From assembly GCA_021234155.1 (NCBI GenBank), contig JAJEKV010000014.1, positions 15,534,872 to 15,598,871 on the forward strand: DNA of 64,000 nt. Direction: 5' to 3'. The translations under genes were made by a program, and so were the position numbers. This document shows positions 45,865 to 56,430 of this stretch, in pieces. Positions within the stretch are counted from its first letter, which is position 1, and each line of letters opens with the position of its first letter. Under the pieces are notes generated by a model. That model had not been told where the DNA came from, did not search any database, and saw only the letters and a program-made list of their open reading frames with translations. This stretch comes from Isoetes taiwanensis. Taxonomy: Eukaryota > Streptophyta > Lycopodiopsida > Isoetales > Isoetaceae.

Positions 45865-45936
45865 TATAAATAGGTCCCCCATTTCTCAATTAGCACCCTA
45901 CAAGTTTGCTCTCCACTGCCAAGGCGATCTTCCAGC
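45865..45936 (+). promoter_or_regulatory. TATA box and conserved leader before the second internal ORF
   Basis: TATAAATAG at 45865-45873, then GTCCCCCATTTC, then TTTGCTCTCCACTGCCAAGG followed by CGATCTTCC, matching 43887-43967. The ATG chosen for the ORF lies ~120 bases on. Confidence 0.65.
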
Positions 45937-45986
45937 TCCCTGAGGCGCTTCTGCATCTGTTTGATACTCCCTTCTTCGCTAGATCA

Positions 45987-47042
45987 ATGGCCACTGCTGA
46001 CTTCAGGCGATGGTACAGCGCCAGTGCCCATGCTGCCGAGGCGGATGTCAATGACATCTTCCGAGTCTTTGGGAGAGAGATAGATTTCCAAGCCACTTTG
46101 AATGCAACCCCAGCATATAGACAAGTTCTAGCAGAGTTCCAAGCTAGGGTAGGACCCTCCCTCGTTCAGCTCCCCCCTTGCATAGGCTACTTTGTCCCCC
46201 GCCCATCCCTTCAAGCAGCCTTGGGTGATGTCCCCAACATCGCCAAGTATTTGACTAACAAGGCGCAGAGACTGCCAGACTACATGGTCCTGACAGTTGA
46301 CAGGACCAAGTATTTCTCCTACACCGCCGCCCTAGCTATTTTCTTATCCCACCGCGCCGAAAATCCAATGGGGGCAAACTCTATCCCTCCGATGGAGGTG
46401 GACCCCATAGCAGCCCAAGCAGCAGAGTGGATGCTTTTGCAGTATCAGCAGGAGCAAGAAGGAAGAGAAGAAGAAGAGGAGTCGGACGATGACGAGTACA
46501 CGGAGCTCGACTCAGACGAAGAACGGCGCTAAGCAGAGGAGGAGCTAGCCAACATGGAGCGGAGCCGGCAGACCCTCAGAATTGCTCTCCCACTCGGGCT
46601 AGGCATCACAAGCCTAGCCCCCATCATCATCAACGAAGAGGAGTATTTACTCCTCAGTGACATCCAGAACCTCCCTGAATGCAGGGAGAGGGAGCTCAGA
46701 CTTGATGAGTTGCTGCACCAACTACGGCAACAACCAGAAATGGACGACTTCATCGTCCGGGGAGCCTCAGACTTCCCGCTTCAAGTGCGAGAAGCCGACA
46801 CCTACACAGGGGAGTCGACGTCTGATATCCAGGCTTACAACAGCATAAGACAGATTATGGAGGCCGGAGACCTGCCATCGGAAGAAGAGTTCCTCGCCAT
46901 CCAGGAACGGATGGGGATCAGAGGCAAGACCACCAGCATCCTGATGCCCAGGCCTTCGACACCACCTCCAACAAGAGGAGCAGGAATCGACCTCAGGCGA
47001 GTCGACGCCACAATTGAAACTACCGGGACCTCACTGAGATAG
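45987..47042 (+). CDS. Second internal ORF of the retrotransposon, unidentified, acidic
   Basis: From ATG 45987 (MATADFRRWYSASAHAAEAD) the frame is open for 181 codons to a TAA at 46530 and ends in a strongly acidic tail (EEEEESDDDEYTELDSDEER). The same frame reopens directly after the TAA and runs from 46533 to 47042 (next ATG 46554, MERSRQTLRIALPLGLG). It may therefore be one ~350-residue protein with a single stop, or two ORFs. I recognise no domain. It is not a histone by eye. It shares its promoter-like module with the H3-like ORF, which suggests joint control. An acidic tail of this kind would suit histone or other basic-protein binding, but that is inference only. Extra ORFs upstream of gag are known in some plant gypsy lineages, such as Ogre/Tat. 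Confidence 0.55.
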
Positions 47043-47109
47043 AGGTCGACGAACACGCCGGGCGGCATAGAGCTGGAGGCCAAACAAGCGGAGAAGCTCC
47101 AGCGACACA

Positions 47110-47565
47110 CAATGACAGGTTCTGAGGTACTACCTGCCCCTGCTGCGGGATGGAAGAATAGCGGTAGTACACCGCAAGTTCAGCCCCCGGGGTGAAGAAG
47201 GAGTGTTCATGCTTATTGCACTCTCAGGCTTCGGCAGGCACGCTCGAATAGCGGCAAATGTCGACTATGCTGTCCTAGTCAAGAGAGCAATGGCACTTGA
47301 CCTCTTCGACTTCGCCATACCCCATCGACGACAGGCGAGATTGGCGGTGACCGCGGCCTGCACATCCGACCGCAGGGTGGAAGAGCTGGCGAGAGCCTTG
47401 CAGGGCGGCTCGTCAGCAAACGTCTTCGGGAACTTGGGTCATTCGGTAGGAACGGCCCAAGTTAAGAAGTTCCTTGAGGGACAACCCATCTTACCGGCGA
47501 TTTCAAGATTAGTTAGACTCTTGATCCCGGAGACTTTTTGTACTAAAATATTATATAATATATGA
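47110..47565 (+). CDS. Open stretch downstream of the second internal ORF, unidentified
   Basis: An open frame (ATG 47212 or earlier) with YYLPLLRDGRIAVVHRKFSP and RRVEELARALQGGSSANVF. It is in a different frame from the ORF before it and may be its C-terminal part after a frame break. No domain is recognised. It ends in an AT-rich stretch (47545-47640) that separates this block from gag. Confidence 0.4.
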
Positions 47566-47684
47566 ATATAATTTCTCTTGCACTTTAAATGTTTTGTTGA
47601 TGTATTTTGTTCCACAACTATGCCAACAAACCACTTATAATGCAAGAGAACAAGTAAAACTAACCATATAGCCATGAATTACTT

Positions 47685-48236
47685 GTGCATGCAGCTAGAG
47701 GCCTAGGCTCAGGGGAACGACAACGCCGAGACCACGTGGAAGAACAGAGTCCGCCCAGGCCACCCCCGGCAAGGAACCTATTTGAGGAATTTGGACCCAT
47801 GACCCCAGAAGAAGAAATATCTCAGATGAGGACGGACCTTGAGCAGATAAAGGCTTTGCTGGCCGCACAAGCAGGAGCGGGTTCGGTGGGCAACGCTCAG
47901 CTGCCTCAAGCATCAGCCCGGAAAACAGGAAGGGACAAGAAGAGGAGCAAGAGAAGGAGGTCCTCCAGCTCGGAATCCTCCGACTCAAGCTCCGATTTGG
48001 ACTCCGACTCCGAGGAAGAGGAAGAGCAAGCCCAGGACCGAACAGATGGAAGGCAGAGGAACACTGCAGATGGAAGGCAGAGGGATACCACAGATGGACG
48101 ACAAAGGGACACAAGAACCTCTGATTACCAGAAGAAGGTAGATTCTGCATTTGGAAATGTTTGGAAGGCCAGGAAGCTCGAAAGCAAATTCTCAAAGCGA
48201 GAACAGTCGCATGGAGGCAGAGGCTTGGCTCGATGA
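47685..48236 (+). pseudogene. Gag-like ORF of the gypsy element
   Basis: A 184-codon stretch with a Pro-rich start, a predicted helix (EEEISQMRTDLEQIKALLAA), a Lys/Arg and Ser-rich segment (KKRSKRRRSSSSESSDSSSD), an acidic run and three DGRQR(N/D)T repeats. The reading continues in broken frames to about 48960, where CFKSFQPGHIDK resembles a damaged CCHC zinc knuckle. Position before protease and RT supports gag. Confidence 0.5.
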
Positions 48237-49205
48237 GATGAGCGAATCACGCAACGCCTATGGTATGAAGGACAAGGATAAAGGCGTGGTGGCAACAAAC
48301 AACCCGAAAAGGAGCAAAGACGCATATGGTGGAAGGGGTATGCAAAGGCCCATGGCTTGAGAAGGGATGCTTGCAGGTTCAGGAAGTTTGCTAAAGAGTT
48401 TGCTAAAGCCTTCAAGCGCCATTACGTCCCAAGAGAGCACAAGTCCAAAGATGATGCGCCAGTTCTATAGACTGCAAATGTGGAAACAAATCAATCCAGA
48501 AATATACGAGGAATTCATGAGACTAAGGCTTTATCCGCCAAAGTTGGGCTTAAAAGCATGCAAAGGGAAAGCTATATTGAGGGGCTGAATGATGAGATCC
48601 GCAAAGCTTGTAAGGGCAATAAACCCTAAGACAAGATGTCGGCGAGTCCAAGGCAATAAGTTTGCAAGGGATGTGGCCTCGTAATAGCGGACAGAGGCGG
48701 CAGTATATCGTGACAAAGGCAAGGCAACAGAGGAGCTATAGCCCCTAGGGCAGCCAGCCGGGTCCAAATAGAGCCCCATATGGTGGCAATCGGGGGAAGC
48801 AGCCCGGAGAAAAGCAGGTGTCCTTCAAGGACAAGCAGGAGGGTCAAACTACTCCAAAGCAAAGGCGATCCTTTTGCGTGGCTATGCCCAAGGAAAAGAG
48901 ACAGAGTGCATAGAAAAGCAGCCTTTGCTTCAAAAGCTTCCAACCAGGCCATATAGACAAATGAACCGCCTTACGCCATGAGCACAAACATAGCGTAGTT
49001 GGGGATTGGGACATTCTCGTCCCGACAACGACGGCCGAGGAAGCCCGCGACTACATCCGTGGTGAGTGTCATATCTTTTTCCGCAATAGACACATAGCAA
49101 GCGCGAGAGCCGTACAAGGTAATTTCTACAAGAGGGAAGGCCAAGGCCAAATCTTTCATAGTCCCGATAGACTCGTGAAGTAGCCATAACTTTGCATCCC
49201 CCGTA

Positions 49206-49490
49206 ATGGTTGAAATGTTGAACTTGAAACCACCGTCGGGCCAAGGCCCGGGCCGCCTTAGCAAGTGGAGCAAGAAGGGCGCATTTCAAAAAGCAAGAGA
49301 ATTAACTTCGACATTGACTTGCCGTGGATTAATATCCGTGATGGGGGCAGAGGTAATGGGCATTGGCAAGTATGACCTGATCATAGGAATGGAGTATCTT
49401 GGACCAGCAGGGGCCATCATCGATTGTGGGAAGCGGAAGGTGACCTTCCCAACGCCCGATGGCAAGATCATTGAGATCACAGGTGCATAA
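49206..49490 (+). pseudogene. Retropepsin (aspartic protease) remnant
   Basis: GKYDLIIGMEYLGPAGAIID then CGKRKVTFP matches the C-terminal half of the gypsy protease (FDVILGMDWL...AVIDC..+.V.F). The catalytic D(S/T)GA motif would lie upstream, where the frame is broken, and is not seen. Confidence 0.7.
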
Positions 49491-49529
49491 GGAGTGAGCA
49501 GGTAGCTTATATCTTCAAGCTTGAGATCC

Positions 49530-49800
49530 AAGAGCCGGAGCCAGAAGAAGGTAAGGAGGATGAGGGACTCAGCAAGTTACCTAAGCAGGTAGCTAACCTG
49601 ATCACGGAGTTCCATGATCTCTTTCCAGATGAGATCAAGCAGCCCCCTCCTTATAGGGGAGTCGAGTGCGAGATAGCACTCGAACCGGAAACAAAGCCGA
49701 CAAGTAAGGCTCCATACAGAATGACGACGCAGGAGTTAACGGAGCTAAAGAAGCAATTGCAGGAGTTGCTCGACCTAGGCTTCATTAGACCTAGCGTAAA
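49530..49800 (+). pseudogene. Reverse transcriptase, N-terminal start only
   Basis: Reads LITEFHDLFPDEIKQPPP, ECEIALEPETKPTSKAPYRM and LKKQLQELLDLGFIRPS, which is the entry into a Ty3/gypsy RT (H.I.L.....P....YRM.P.E..ELK.QL.ELL..GFIRPS). It breaks off at about 49800 before the catalytic YxDD. Sequence beyond is unrelated AT-rich DNA, so the element was cut by deletion or insertion. Confidence 0.8.
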
Positions 49801-50195
49801 CATTCAATACAATTCAATTTATTAGGTTCCATAGGCCAATTGGTCTTCATGGACAATAAAACCCATTTTATTCTATTATTTTAAGATTTTGGGAAGATTC
49901 CGGCATGAAATATTGGTGAAGGGTAAGGAACACAGGATTCAAAAAGAAGAAAAAGAATATGAATCTTTCGAGTTTGATATATTATGCATCTGTAATAAAA
50001 AGAAAGAAAATATGCAGGATATAGAAAAAGAATATGGGTCTTCCGGTTTTGATATCTATACATCTCGGGCTTCAACCATACTCGTAAAATATAAAAATGG
50101 CAGGAAGGATATAGTGCTAGTGCAAAATTTTTCAGGTCTTCTTCTGAAGCAGATCTGTTGGTTAGAGATCCAGTTCATTCTAATAGACAATAGAA
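49801..50195. other. AT-rich stretch with a diverged internal direct repeat
   Basis: GAAAAAGAATATGAATCTTTCGAGTT-type sequence near 49948 recurs as GAAAAAGAATATGGGTCTTC near 50023. A single ORF (49889-50287) covers the two copies, but it has no recognisable domain and is unlikely to be a gene. Confidence 0.4.
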
Positions 50196-50280
50196 TCGTG
50201 TGCCCGGCGATGTCGGGCATTAATCATGGACGTGTAAAGGCATTTATGTTCGTCAGTCGTGGTCATGAATGTGCACAATG
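50186..50280 (-). mobile_element. Diverged Helitron-like end
   Basis: TGTGCCCGGCGATGTCGGGC (hairpin at 50203-50217) with downstream similarity to the sequence after 30177 (GTGTAAAGGCATTTATGTTC). The CTRR terminus is eroded to CTAT. Region 50.3-51.0 kb shows no supportable gene. Confidence 0.45.
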
Positions 50281-51032
50281 CATTTAAGACAATATATGTT
50301 TAGGTGCAATAACACATATAGATAGGGAACAAACTTTACCTTTAAAGTGTACACATAATATGAAGTTCAAACAAAATCGTAAACAAATATATTGAGTCTA
50401 CACAAATACAAAGTATTTTTGGTGCGAATAGAGTTTATGTTTGTCAGCCTCAATGGATCCACGTCATGAAGAACCTATCCCAAAGAACTCTAAGAACATC
50501 TGTTGGCTCGATGTGAAGCTCATTTGTGAAGCTAACAACTCCTTTTGTCGTGCCTATGTTGGCAAGCATGAATGTGTAAACATGCTTTGATATCACGTAC
50601 CACACTCGCAACTTGGGTCTACCAACAACAATGTTATACTTGTTAGAAATTCGGGAAGCTCATAATCACCAATTGCGTCATGTGGGATTGATGCCCAAGC
50701 CTTGAACCATCTCTCATCACAAACACCAATGTGTGTGATGCCTCCTGACTTGAAGCAAGTTCCCCTACATGTATATTTGGAGGGGAACTTTTTTTAATCC
50801 AACACAACAACACGCCAACGTGTGTTATCAATTACTGCATAAAGTTGACCATTATAACCATTCTCATAGTTTCTTAAACACCTCATGATACTCCCAATGT
50901 GAAAATTTGGACCATCACTCCACCAATGTTGTTAAGTACGTCAAAATCCGTATGTTTAAAAAACGTTTTTTAAGATTTTTTGAAGATTTTTAAAATTTTT
51001 GAAAAAAAACTTTAAAAACGTATTTCATATAA

Positions 51033-51125
51033 AATACGTTAAAAATCTTTAAAATCCTTAAAAATCCTTAAAAAGCTTTAAAAATCCTTAAAAAATCCTT
51101 AAAAAATCCTTAAATATCCTTAGAC
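51033..51125. repeat. AAAAATCCTT minisatellite
   Basis: About seven or eight units of (A)AAAATCCTT, some with changes. It lies within a longer AT-rich stretch (50930-51500) that includes palindromic AAAAAACGTTTTTT-type sequence. Confidence 0.8.
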
Positions 51126-51460
51126 TGTGATTTTTTTATCCAAATATATGATATTCTTTATCTTTGTTTATAAAATTCTTATACTTCTTAACCTCTATAA
51201 TAATGTTTTTCTGAACTTTCTTAGAAGTTGCATGGCAAAACAACTATGATATCTTTGTGCTTGAACTTAATGGTTTCTAATAGTAGCATAAACTTCTGAT
51301 TTACTTGTTGGCATGCTACATCTTATAACTTGGAGCAAAAATGTGCATTTTAACAGTAGCAATTATGTCCAATAAAGCAGTCCAAAGAATGTGCAATTTT
51401 TTTATTTTTATTTTTTGGCCATACCAAATCATAAAAATCCTTTAAAAAACGTGAGGATTT

Positions 51461-52467
51461 TTATAGAAGTACTTTAAAAATAAAAAACGGGTTTTTTAAC
51501 AACATTGCACTCCACAACTCTAAACTGAAATGCCCATAGTAGGTTTGAGACTGCCCATGTATTGCCCCAGTCATTGAAATCTGCAAAGGGTATGATCTTC
51601 TACATGACTTAGGTATGTACTTGAATTGTGGAAGACAAGTCTTTTGTTGGTCCATTTTATCATGTATAATACATAGATAGTTATTAGGTTTCATCGCAGA
51701 TAAGGTCCTCCACATCCAATAAGTTGATCTGTCATATGGTCCTTCATATGTTCTCTTATCTTTGCCCTTAGACTTGGTTGCACTGTCTTATCTAGTATCT
51801 TATTCAGCTTAGTGCATAAATTGCACTTTGCAAAGTTGTTTGAAGTTGCTATGGTCACATGCTTGAAGTGCTTATTCCATAGCCTACTAAAACTGGGCTG
51901 GGATATAAAGGCCACTCCAAGTTCCCGAAGCAATGCATTTATTTCCGCTAATATGCTCTTCTGGGTACAATGGGATGGCAATCCCTTTTCAACAACAACT
52001 CTACCCTGTTCATCCTTCTTACTCTTATGTGGCATGTTTTCTGCATTAAAATCCACATATCTTTCAAATATTTCCTTTGCAGCTATAGTTCTTGAGGTAG
52101 GCCTTACCAGGCCAATGTTCCCGTGCAATGCAATTCTACTACCATTTTCATGTCTCTTTTGCCAGTTGTGCCAAGAAGAGGTTGAAATTCCATGTATAGC
52201 CATCCATGCTTTTGAACATATCCACTTTCTGTTCAATGGGAACCTTTTCTTCTTTGATCTTTTATCCTGAATTGCATAGCCAAATATGGTGTACATGAAA
52301 TTCCTCCTGCTATCACTTGTACCATGGCCGCCAAGGGGTTGATATTCTCCTTCTCCAGCCCCTTTGATTTTATGGCCTCCAGTCTCTCCATACTTTGCTT
52401 TTGTCTCAGGAGTGTCTGCTCCCTGATCCTCTTGTGCAGTATACTTTGCCATTTCTGACACCCGCAA
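51461..52467 (-). pseudogene. Transposase of a family I cannot name, broken
   Basis: On the minus strand, 52467-51691 encodes KWICSKAWMAIHGISTSSWH, a spaced HGNIGLVRPTS, LPSHCTQKSILAEI, SQPSFSRLWNKHFKHVTIAT and a Cys pair in FAKCNLCTKL. After a frame change, 51715-51461 reads NNYLCIIHDKMDQQKTCLPQ and ISMTGAIHG...YYGHFSLE. The DxMDQxKTxLP phrase and the order of motifs occur in a DDE-like transposase type seen in protists and early plants, as far as I remember. The C terminus is lost in the AT-rich run. Confidence 0.5.
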
Positions 52468-53207
52468 GTATCCCTGCCTGGTTCAATTCCCTGGCTCTGG
52501 CTAGTTCTCTGTGTAGCCCTTGACGTTGCATGACCGTTAGCGTTTCCTGCACTTTGATTCCATTCCTTAGTCTGGATCCCATGCGCAGTATCCGTTCCTC
52601 GGCTGTCATGTCTCTGAGTGTCAGGTTTATATACCTCGCGCGACCCCTCCATTGGCCTGACCGCACTGCTTTGACAATGATGCTCCGATGTTCTTTGAAA
52701 ACTGTCTCTATTATTTCTGCAGTAACTCGGTATGTATCTTCGTTAGGTTTCTCTGATACCCCTATCAGCCTAACGTCATGCTTAATTCTATTCTGCTCCT
52801 CAAATTCCATGATATGCAGCTTTATTCTATCAAATGATTCCCATGCATCTAACTCAACTTCTTTTTCTTTACTCAACCAACCTCTGCATGATCTTAGCTT
52901 TTTCTTCTTCAATCTCATTTATCCTTTGTTGCATCTCCTCGCTCGTCCTCTCGACCCCTCCAATCCTTAAATCCATGCTGGAGATGGCTATCTTGTTGCG
53001 GTTGGCCATCTCCGCCGGTGTGTTGAGAGCATCCATGCTCGGGATTCTGGATTCTAGCTGCTTGTTCATCTGGGCCAGAAAATCTTTGAGGTCCTGTTGG
53101 CTTACTGGTGCCCTGGCCATATCTGCTTTCTTTTGCTGGCTGAGGCTAGTGCTTTCCGCCATCGTCCCCTGGATACAGTATGCAGTGGCGTCTTCCATCT
53201 GGTTCAT
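52406..53207 (-). pseudogene. L1-type LINE ORF1 protein
   Basis: The first part (53207-52869) is Gln/Glu/Lys-rich with a predicted coiled coil ending in EEMQQRINEIEEEKAKIMQR. After a one-base frame change, 52918-52406 continues with IKHDVRLIGVSEKPNEDT, FKEHRSIIVKAVRSG, ARYINLTLRDMTAEERIL and ARELNQAGILAGVRNGKVYC. This is the coiled-coil, RRM-like, C-terminal-domain order of L1 ORF1p (Transposase_22), which forms RNA-binding trimers. Most plant LINEs carry a different ORF1 (DUF4283 / zinc knuckle), so this type is notable. No ORF2 follows; another transposase fragment is found instead. Confidence 0.6.
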
Positions 53208-53479
53208 TGTGAATGGAATTCTTCTGCTGGAATAGCTATTTCTCGTTCGTGTAATATACTCCGTCTCTAAACGGTCTCTTGTTCAGAACACCGTTAATTC
53301 TGAATTTGAATTTGAAATAGCCATACTTATTATTATTCTACCCACCTCCACGTATTATTCGATTTATCGTTTGTTGAATATCGTCGTCTTACCATTCCAG
53401 CTGATTGGATGGGGGTGACCCCCTCTGATCCAATCCAGTATTCGGTAGCTATCTATCGGGACGTTATTTATTTACACCG

Positions 53480-53985
53480 TTATTCAGTTATGTTGGTCAC
53501 CTGGGTACCAGTTGGAGAGTCGTGCCCTCGCTGTACTGGCATACGGCGGGAGTTAAACCCCTCTGCCCGTGGTCTATCCCAGTCTCCTTTTTTGACAACT
53601 TTGCACTTATATATACACGTTGGCTTGTATTCCGTGACATTCATATATTGTTGTGTTTTGTGATGTTTTCGAGCTCATGATGGTCCGGATTATCAGTTGG
53701 TGGGTCTGGCCCTCGCTATCCTGGTATACGGCGGAGGCTGGGCCTCGCTGTCTGTATCTTATTCCGTCTGCCTTTTGCTCAATGTATGGAGATTTAATCC
53801 CCCTGTCCGTAGCGCGGTATGGTCTCCTAGTTGATGTGTCAATCATGCTGATGTGGATCATGTCCGCTGTACCATTAGAGTCCATGGTGGTCCAGGATAC
53901 TAGTTGGTGGGTCTAGCCCTCGCTATCCTGGTGTACGGCAGAGGCTGGGCCTCTCTGTCCCGTAACTTGTTCCGTCCCCTTTTAC
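53480..53985 (-). repeat. Three ~200-bp tandem monomers upstream of the LINE ORF1
   Basis: CCCTCGCTATCCTGGTATAC, (GGCGGAGGCTGGGCCTC)-like and TCCGTC... elements repeat at about 53525, 53711 and 53917. The array lies on the 5' side of the minus-strand ORF1, where some LINEs carry tandem promoter monomers. Confidence 0.6.
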
Positions 53986-54751
53986 TCATTTGGTATACAG
54001 CATCCGCCTCTTCTTTGGGTGTCTATATCGTGCTTTGTGTCGGGATCTCCCCATCTATCATAGAATACAGATATGTAATATAAGTCTTCTATATCTAGCA
54101 TATGATATAGATGCAAAATATAAGTCTCTTACCATTGTGGACCCATTTTTTATTCTTTTTTGTTGTTCTGCCACCCACTCGTATTTGTCATGGCTCTTAA
54201 AATATGGCCTGAGTCATATGGCCCACCTTATCGTCGTTCTTTCTGTTTCTCACCCTTTGCAATCGTTTCCCGTTGATTTCATGTCATGTACTCCCTGTTG
54301 TCCATAGTATAGTCTGTATTCCTTCCACGTTGCAAGATACGTACCTTTCTCTTCTGGGACTTTGCTAAAGGTGACATTTTCTACTTGCCTATCTATTTCG
54401 TGATGCATTATACAGCGTGATTATACCTCCTTATTCTATCAGAAGATCTTAATACAGAGACAATTCATGTTCACATTCCAGAACGTACACTCATCAATTG
54501 GGAAATATATTAACATTTTTTTACGTAGGTAATATCCATTTTTAATTCTCAAAGTTTGGCCTATGAAAAATACATATACTGAATGATTCAACCAGGGGCT
54601 GAATCAGATGGATAGCATGTAGCAAAGGATTTGGCAAACATAGATCATAAAAAAGAAAGTGGATATAAAATAAAAACAAAATAAAGCCAAAAAATATTTT
54701 CTTCGGGGCCGCCCATTCAGCTTCTTCCCCATCTGTCTGCACTTGATCTGT

Positions 54752-55288
54752 TCATTTTCTCGATTTTTTACCTGTAGATGATTCCCTTATCTTCTTCTTT
54801 TTCTCAACATTTCTCGCCATGAAGGCTCTGCAAATATAATCTGTTGGATTTTTTTCACAACAAAAAACACAAACATTACCAAAATCTCCGACCAGTAGCT
54901 CATGCTGATAGCATGTCGACTTCTGAATTATCACATTCATTTGTAACCAACTAAAACACTGCATCACCCTTTCTCTATCCTGCTTCCTTACTGTATCGTT
55001 CTTGTCCGCCATGACTCCCATGACTTCTAACAAACGGAGACTGTATCCTGCATCTTTCATCGATTGTGAATGGTGAATTCTATCACAAAAAAGACAGTGA
55101 ACTCTCCCCCAGTTTATGCATGATGCAAGTCCCCTTTCCAGACACAAACAATCCTGTTCACAGATGCACCATGGGCCTGCTTCTTCAAGCTCTGGATTCC
55201 ATGGCACTGTAAGGTTTCCAGGAATTCCAGTTCTCGGCCGCTTCCTAGCTACTGGCTCATCGTCCACAATCCTCTTGCCTTTATCCAT
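54752..55288 (-). CDS. Unidentified Cys-rich ORF
   Basis: 178 codons beginning MDKGKRIVDDEPVARKRPRT, a basic, nuclear-signal-like start. Cysteines follow in WCICEQDCLCLERGLASC and VHCLFCDRIHH (about residues 41-72) and again in VCVFCCEKNPTDYIC. The spacing suggests two zinc-binding sites. It overlaps the start of the next ORF upstream by 40 bases, in another frame. It may be a transposon protein of the neighbouring LINE or unknown element. I cannot name a family. Confidence 0.4.
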   Translation of the reverse strand: MDKGKRIVDDEPVARKRPRTGIPGNLTVPWNPELEEAGPWCICEQDCLCLERGLASCINWGRVHCLFCDRIHHSQSMKDAGYSLRLLEVMGVMADKNDTVRKQDRERVMQCFSWLQMNVIIQKSTCYQHELLVGDFGNVCVFCCEKNPTDYICRAFMARNVEKKKKIRESSTGKKSRK

Positions 55289-55674
55289 AGCTTCTTGGCG
55301 CCCTGTTGGCGAGCCGGATGCTTAGACTGTAGAAGAGTTGCGGCCGGATCGAACAGATTCCTGAGGCGGACTTCATCCTCCTCTTCCTCCTCTCTTATAG
55401 TCTGATAGCTTTTAGGGTTTCGCTTCCTTGTTCCCGCTTCTTTATTACGCCCGCCTTTATTAATTGCTAGTCTTGTCTTATCTTGTCCTATTCTTTTTCC
55501 AGTTTTTCGTATGTGTGTGCAGGAAGCATCGTACTGCGCTCTAAAAACCTTTCTGACAGTCGTACTCTGGCCTTCCCCTCCCGCAGCTAGTAAAAGAGTA
55601 TCAAACGATATTTCCCCAGAATCCATTTCAACAAATATCTCTTTCAAACAAAGCCCACAATAAAAATCGACCAA
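55249..55674 (-). CDS. Unidentified ORF overlapping the Cys-rich ORF
   Basis: 141 codons with FYCGLCLKEIF (one CxxC) at the start, then a basic middle (RNKEAGTRKRNPKSYQTIRE) and an acidic run (EEEEEDEV). The 40-base overlap with the next ORF, in a shifted frame, suggests either a frameshift in one longer protein or an intron. No family is recognised. Confidence 0.35.
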   Translation of the reverse strand: MVDFYCGLCLKEIFVEMDSGEISFDTLLLAAGGEGQSTTVRKVFRAQYDASCTHIRKTGKRIGQDKTRLAINKGGRNKEAGTRKRNPKSYQTIREEEEEDEVRLRNLFDPAATLLQSKHPARQQGAKKLWIKARGLWTMSQ

Positions 55675-55852
55675 TTCTGGGTCAGATCTACACTAAAAAG
55701 CCCAAAAATGAATCAACACATCAAAAGGAGTCAAGATCTGACCTAAAAGAGCTTTAACCGCTGGCGGTCCTGTAATGCACGGTCCTGTAATGCTAGAGTT
55801 TGCCGACAGCATGCCGAGCAATGACGAACCAGGGACATCATCAGTGTAAAAA

Positions 55853-55950
55853 TGGAGAATGCTGCCACTAGAACCGCCACCAGAAGGGACAGATGCACCA
55901 ACGGAGAATGCTACCACTAGAACCGCCACTAGAAGGGCCAGATGCACCAG
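55853..55950. repeat. ~49-bp tandem duplication
   Basis: GGAGAATGCTGCCACTAGAA ... GGGACAGATGCACCA is repeated head to tail with four or five changes. Confidence 0.8.
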
Positions 55951-56299
55951 AAGGCCTGCTCAATCTTTCTCACGGAGCTCCTAACGTGATTATAAATCTC
56001 AAAATGTGGCGCAATCGGATCAAACAAATATAGAAGCAATGGAGATGGGTTTGGCCAGGAATCAAGAAAATCAGAAAATCGCGCACCAATTCGCCATAGC
56101 CTCATTCGAGCAAGAAGCACCGGTTAGCCGGTTTCCACATTGGCTAACCAGCAACATAATTGACCGCCAGTTTACAACTAATAATGGGTTGGAGCAGTTA
56201 TTAGCATATTCCAGGCACATACTGACACATAGAATATTCCACAAACCCACATGGACGAGGTTTGCCCCCTTAGGGGCAACCCAAAAAGTGATAAAAGAG

Positions 56300-56430
56300 C
56301 GTTTTTCGGAAGGAGAAATTTCACTCAGCTCGAAATTTCGCTGCGAGTGGCACCGCCTCTGCTCGAAATTTCCTTCTGAAATTTCAATGCTGAGTGAAAT
56401 TCTCCGACGAAATTTTACTCAGCTTAAAAT
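56300..56430. repeat. Inverted GAAATTT-rich foldback
   Basis: GGAGAAATTTCACTCAGC at the left is nearly complementary to GCTGAGTGAAATTCTCC at the right (about 56391-56407), and CTCGAAATTT occurs twice between. The stretch could form a ~100-base hairpin. Confidence 0.7.

Noticed and set aside
47203-47565. A second histone (H4 or H2A/B) in the retrotransposon
   Set aside because: I compared the ORFs at 45987-47565 with the fold patterns of H4, H2A and H2B and saw no ordered match.
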